From Erysipelothrix rhusiopathiae (GTDB lineage Bacteria > Bacillota_I > Bacilli_A > Erysipelotrichales > Erysipelotrichaceae): a stretch of 6,562 nucleotides of DNA. Numbering within the stretch: position 1 is the first letter of the stretch; each line of letters starts with the position of its first letter. The position numbers and the translations under genes are program-made. The stretch covers positions 1 through 6,562 of the forward strand of contig CADBTK010000163.1 in NCBI GenBank assembly GCA_902797585.1, in the 5' to 3' direction. Positions 5,024 to 6,562 of the stretch are shown in pieces. The notes under the pieces were generated by a model, which worked only from the letters and a program-made list of their open reading frames with translations, searched no databases and was not told the origin of the DNA.

Positions 5024-6355
5024 TTAGAAATCTCCTTTATGTGTTCCATGTGTTACGAATGTATCGTAAATGACTTGAATTGTTTTCTTGAAATCAGCTT
5101 TTTTAACACCGACAGTAATATTCATTTCATCGCTTCCTTGACTGATCATTTCAATGTTGATGTTGTTGGCACCAAGAGAACCGAATAATCGTCCACTCGT
5201 TCCTGGTTTTGCCGGCATGTTACGACCAACAGTTGAAATTAAAGCTAAGTCGGAAGTGGATTTTACACGATCAGGTTTTAATTCGCTTTTAATACGAGCA
5301 ACCATTTCGTATAGTTTATCCTCGACATCACTATTGGAAACGATTAAACAGAATGAATCAATACCAGTTGGAATATGTTCCACGCTGACATTATAGGATT
5401 CCAAAATAGATAAAGCTTTTCGAATATATCCAACTTCATTCGACATATGTTTTTTGTATACCAAGATATTTGTGAAATCCGCTTTTCCAGCAATACCGGT
5501 AATGGTGTGTCCTTTACCAGCTTCGATATCTTCGTGAATAATTGTTCCACGATCTTGTGGGCGGTTGGTATTTAAAATGTGTATAGGGATATTGGCTTCT
5601 TTTGCAGGGAAGATTGCTTCTTCGTGTAAAACGCTAGCTCCCATGTAAGATAATTCACGCAATTCTCCATAGGTAATATGGGTAATTGGCTCTGGATCTT
5701 TTACAATTCTTGGATCGGCCATTAAGAACCCAGAAACATCGGTCCAGTTTTCATAAACATCTGCATCGATGCAACGTGCTAAGATAGCTCCTGTAATATC
5801 TCCTCCACCACGAGGGAATACTTGTACTTGTCCATTAGCATAGCTTCCATAAAAACCAGGGAATACAAAACGTTCGTGTTGCGCACATTTGGCTTTTACT
5901 TTTTCAATTGTTGCATCCCAGTCAATCGTTTTATCCAAACGGAAACGAATGACATCTTTGGCATCCACGAACTCATATCCTAAATATTCTGCCATTAATT
6001 TGGCACAGAAGTATTCTCCGCGAGATACGATTTCTGCTTGATTCATTTTATTGATATTCGCAATGAATTCATCAATATCTTTTTCAATGGGTTGTTTCAA
6101 ACCAAGTGAATTCTTAATTTCCATAAAACGATCTTTTATCATGTTGGTTACGCTTGTTGCGTCCACATGATATTGACGGTGAGCATCTAATAAATACAAT
6201 AAATCTGTAATTTTGTTGTCGCCGGCTTTTCTTTTTCCTGGAGCGCTGACTACTACATAACGACGAGCAGGATCTGAACAGACGATGTCTTTGACTTTTT
6301 TAAACTGGGTAGCACTGGCTACAGAACTACCACCAAACTTGGTAATTTTCAGCAT
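5024..6355 (-). CDS. lysC: Aspartokinase (aspartate kinase) with ACT regulatory domains
   Basis: This 443-residue cytoplasmic enzyme phosphorylates L-aspartate with ATP, the committed step of the aspartate family pathway. The kinase domain (about 1-285) shows KFGGSSVA (6-13), SRGE (111-114), FPRGGGDITGAILA (180-193) and NWTDVSGFLMADPRI (203-217). Residues about 286-435 form two ACT domains that normally bind end products; GTSGRLFGSLGANNINIEMISQG (385-407) is typical. The FPRGGGDITG form and length resemble the B. subtilis YclM type of aspartokinase. The feedback inhibitor (lysine, threonine or both) is not readable here. I start at the ATG at 6355 because the protein begins MLKITKFGG there and AGGGAG lies 6 bases upstream (6362-6367). 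The frame stays open 36 codons further up, but that stretch covers the leader and start site. Asd follows after one base. Confidence 0.97.
   Translation of the reverse strand: MLKITKFGGSSVASATQFKKVKDIVCSDPARRYVVVSAPGKRKAGDNKITDLLYLLDAHRQYHVDATSVTNMIKDRFMEIKNSLGLKQPIEKDIDEFIANINKMNQAEIVSRGEYFCAKLMAEYLGYEFVDAKDVIRFRLDKTIDWDATIEKVKAKCAQHERFVFPGFYGSYANGQVQVFPRGGGDITGAILARCIDADVYENWTDVSGFLMADPRIVKDPEPITHITYGELRELSYMGASVLHEEAIFPAKEANIPIHILNTNRPQDRGTIIHEDIEAGKGHTITGIAGKADFTNILVYKKHMSNEVGYIRKALSILESYNVSVEHIPTGIDSFCLIVSNSDVEDKLYEMVARIKSELKPDRVKSTSDLALISTVGRNMPAKPGTSGRLFGSLGANNINIEMISQGSDEMNITVGVKKADFKKTIQVIYDTFVTHGTHKGDF
5032..5038 (-). promoter_or_regulatory. asd ribosome binding site inside the lysC 3' end
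   Basis: AAAGGAG for asd is formed by codons close to the end of lysC (the K-G pair of its C-terminal KGDF). With a one-base gap between the lysC TAA and the asd ATG, translation of the two is probably coupled. Confidence 0.8.
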
Positions 6356-6380
6356 GAATTTCTCCCTATTCTTAATAAGA

Positions 6381-6430
6381 TTTAAAGGCGAATTCACAAC
6401 AGTAAAATCGCCTTTGATTACGCCTTTAAA
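6381..6430 (-). promoter_or_regulatory. Structured leader of lysC mRNA (10-bp stem with an alternative partner)
   Basis: In the lysC leader, TTTAAAGGCG (6430-6421 on -) pairs perfectly with CGCCTTTAAA (6390-6381), enclosing 30 bases. A second copy of AAAGGCG (6415-6409) lies 12 bases downstream of the first and can pair over 8 bp with the same 3' arm (6391-6384), so two folds compete. When the outer 10-bp stem forms, the enclosed bases can form two short hairpins: AAUC/GAUU with AAAGGC in the loop, and UUAC/GUGA with UGUU in the loop. This gives a three-way-junction shape. No T run follows, so it is not a terminator. The function is unknown, and it matches no riboswitch I recognise. Confidence 0.45.
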
Positions 6431-6450
6431 ACACTTGTTTTTAAAGTGTT
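6430..6450. repeat. Inverted repeat, operator-like, at the lysC start site
   Basis: AACACTT (6430-6436) and AAGTGTT (6444-6450) form a 7-bp inverted repeat around 7 bases. It covers the predicted lysC transcription start (about 6447) and lies next to possible -35 boxes for the divergent thrC promoter. It is therefore well placed for a repressor acting on both. The regulator is unknown. Confidence 0.4.
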
Positions 6451-6468
6451 GACATTGTATCATATCAT
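6440..6468 (+). promoter_or_regulatory. Candidate thrC promoter (best of several)
   Basis: TTTAAA (6440-6445), 17 bases, TATCAT (6463-6468) would start transcription near 6475, leaving the AAGGAGG at 6481-6487 in the leader. A perfect TTGACA occurs at 6449-6454, but its only -10 at standard spacing (TACATT, 6472-6477) would start inside the ribosome binding site. An alternative TATCAT at 6458-6463 is also possible. The choice is uncertain. Confidence 0.4.
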
Positions 6469-6482
6469 ATATACATTTTCAA
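6454..6482 (-). promoter_or_regulatory. Promoter of the lysC-asd operon
   Basis: On the - strand, TTGAAA (6482-6477), exactly 17 bases, then TACAAT (6459-6454) is a good sigma-A type promoter, with 5 of 6 matches in each box. The start would be near 6447, giving a leader of about 92 bases before the lysC ATG. The -35 overlaps the ribosome binding site of the divergent gene, and the -10 touches a + strand TTGACA. Confidence 0.75.
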
Positions 6483-6495
6483 GGAGGCCTTAACT

Positions 6496-6562
6496 ATGTT
6501 TAATATATATGAATCAACGCGTAATAGCGATAAAAAAGTCAGTTCTAAACAAGCGATTTTAG
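6496..6562 (+). CDS. thrC: Threonine synthase, N-terminal fragment (cut by window end)
   Basis: An ATG at 6496 with AAGGAGG 8 bases upstream opens a frame to the window end, giving 22 residues. The start MFNIYESTRN, followed by V.S..QAIL, fits the N-terminus of threonine synthase (typically Y.STR, then V...EAIL before GL..DGGL). That enzyme is PLP-dependent and converts O-phosphohomoserine to threonine. Divergent placement from lysC-asd supports a role in the aspartate family pathway. Only 22 residues are visible and no catalytic residue lies in the window, so the call rests on the start motif and context. Confidence 0.75.
   Translation, partial: MFNIYESTRNSDKKVSSKQAIL

Noticed and set aside
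5023..5049. asd start at the ATG at 5049
   Set aside because: It has no ribosome site of its own, lies within lysC, and adds nine residues before the standard MKVAIVGASG start.
6356..6450. Lysine riboswitch or T-box in the lysC leader
   Set aside because: The leader is only about 92 bases, with no terminator before the start and no T-box sequence (TGG-type core) visible.
6356..6463. N-terminal extension of lysC by 36 codons from an ATG at 6463
   Set aside because: The extension covers the promoter -10 and the structured leader, and the aspartokinase family begins at MLKITKFGG, which has its own ribosome site.
1..6562. CRISPR array, insertion sequence, prophage or toxin-antitoxin pair
   Set aside because: No regularly spaced repeats, transposase, integrase or small toxin-like gene pair is visible on either strand.

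Overview
The window is AT-rich DNA with AAGGAGG-type ribosome binding sites, hairpin plus T-run terminators, a FemABX peptidyltransferase, a secreted NlpC/P60 protein and a flavodiiron/rubredoxin pair. This points to a low-GC, Gram-positive, anaerobic or microaerophilic member of the Bacillota. Erysipelotrichia-like is my best guess, but it is inference. All genes look chromosomal and intact apart from the two cut by the window edges. I see no mobile element, CRISPR array, tRNA or rRNA.

Left part (1-1456, + strand): the 3' end of a rubredoxin-domain gene is followed 9 bases later by a complete class A flavodiiron protein gene (fprA). A hairpin terminator closes the unit. Together they form an oxygen and/or nitric oxide detoxification module: rubredoxin delivers electrons to the FMN and diiron sites of the flavodiiron protein.

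Middle (1457-3977, + strand): a gene-poor stretch of about 300 bases holds a second, very strong hairpin terminator, a possible tiny ORF, a perfect 10-bp tandem repeat and a weak promoter. It precedes a gene for an exported protein with a C-terminal NlpC/P60 cysteine peptidase-like domain. After a GAAA-loop terminator, a promoter drives a FemA/FemX-type aminoacyltransferase. Both gene products act on peptidoglycan: one is a probable hydrolase and the other adds cross-bridge amino acids.

Right part (4005-6562): on the - strand, lysC (aspartokinase) and asd (aspartate-semialdehyde dehydrogenase) form a one-base-spaced operon that ends in a strong terminator facing femX. Divergently, on the + strand, the first 22 codons of what looks like threonine synthase (thrC) begin at 6496. 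The three genes belong to the aspartate family pathway (lysine/diaminopimelate, threonine, methionine). The compact region between lysC and thrC has overlapping divergent promoters, an operator-like inverted repeat, and a lysC leader that can fold behind a perfect 10-bp stem. It is too short to hold a classical lysine riboswitch.

Most of the window is ordinary metabolism and cell wall biology. The parts worth a second look are the two regulatory regions (1457-1764 and 6356-6495). I do not see a convincing new multi-gene system.
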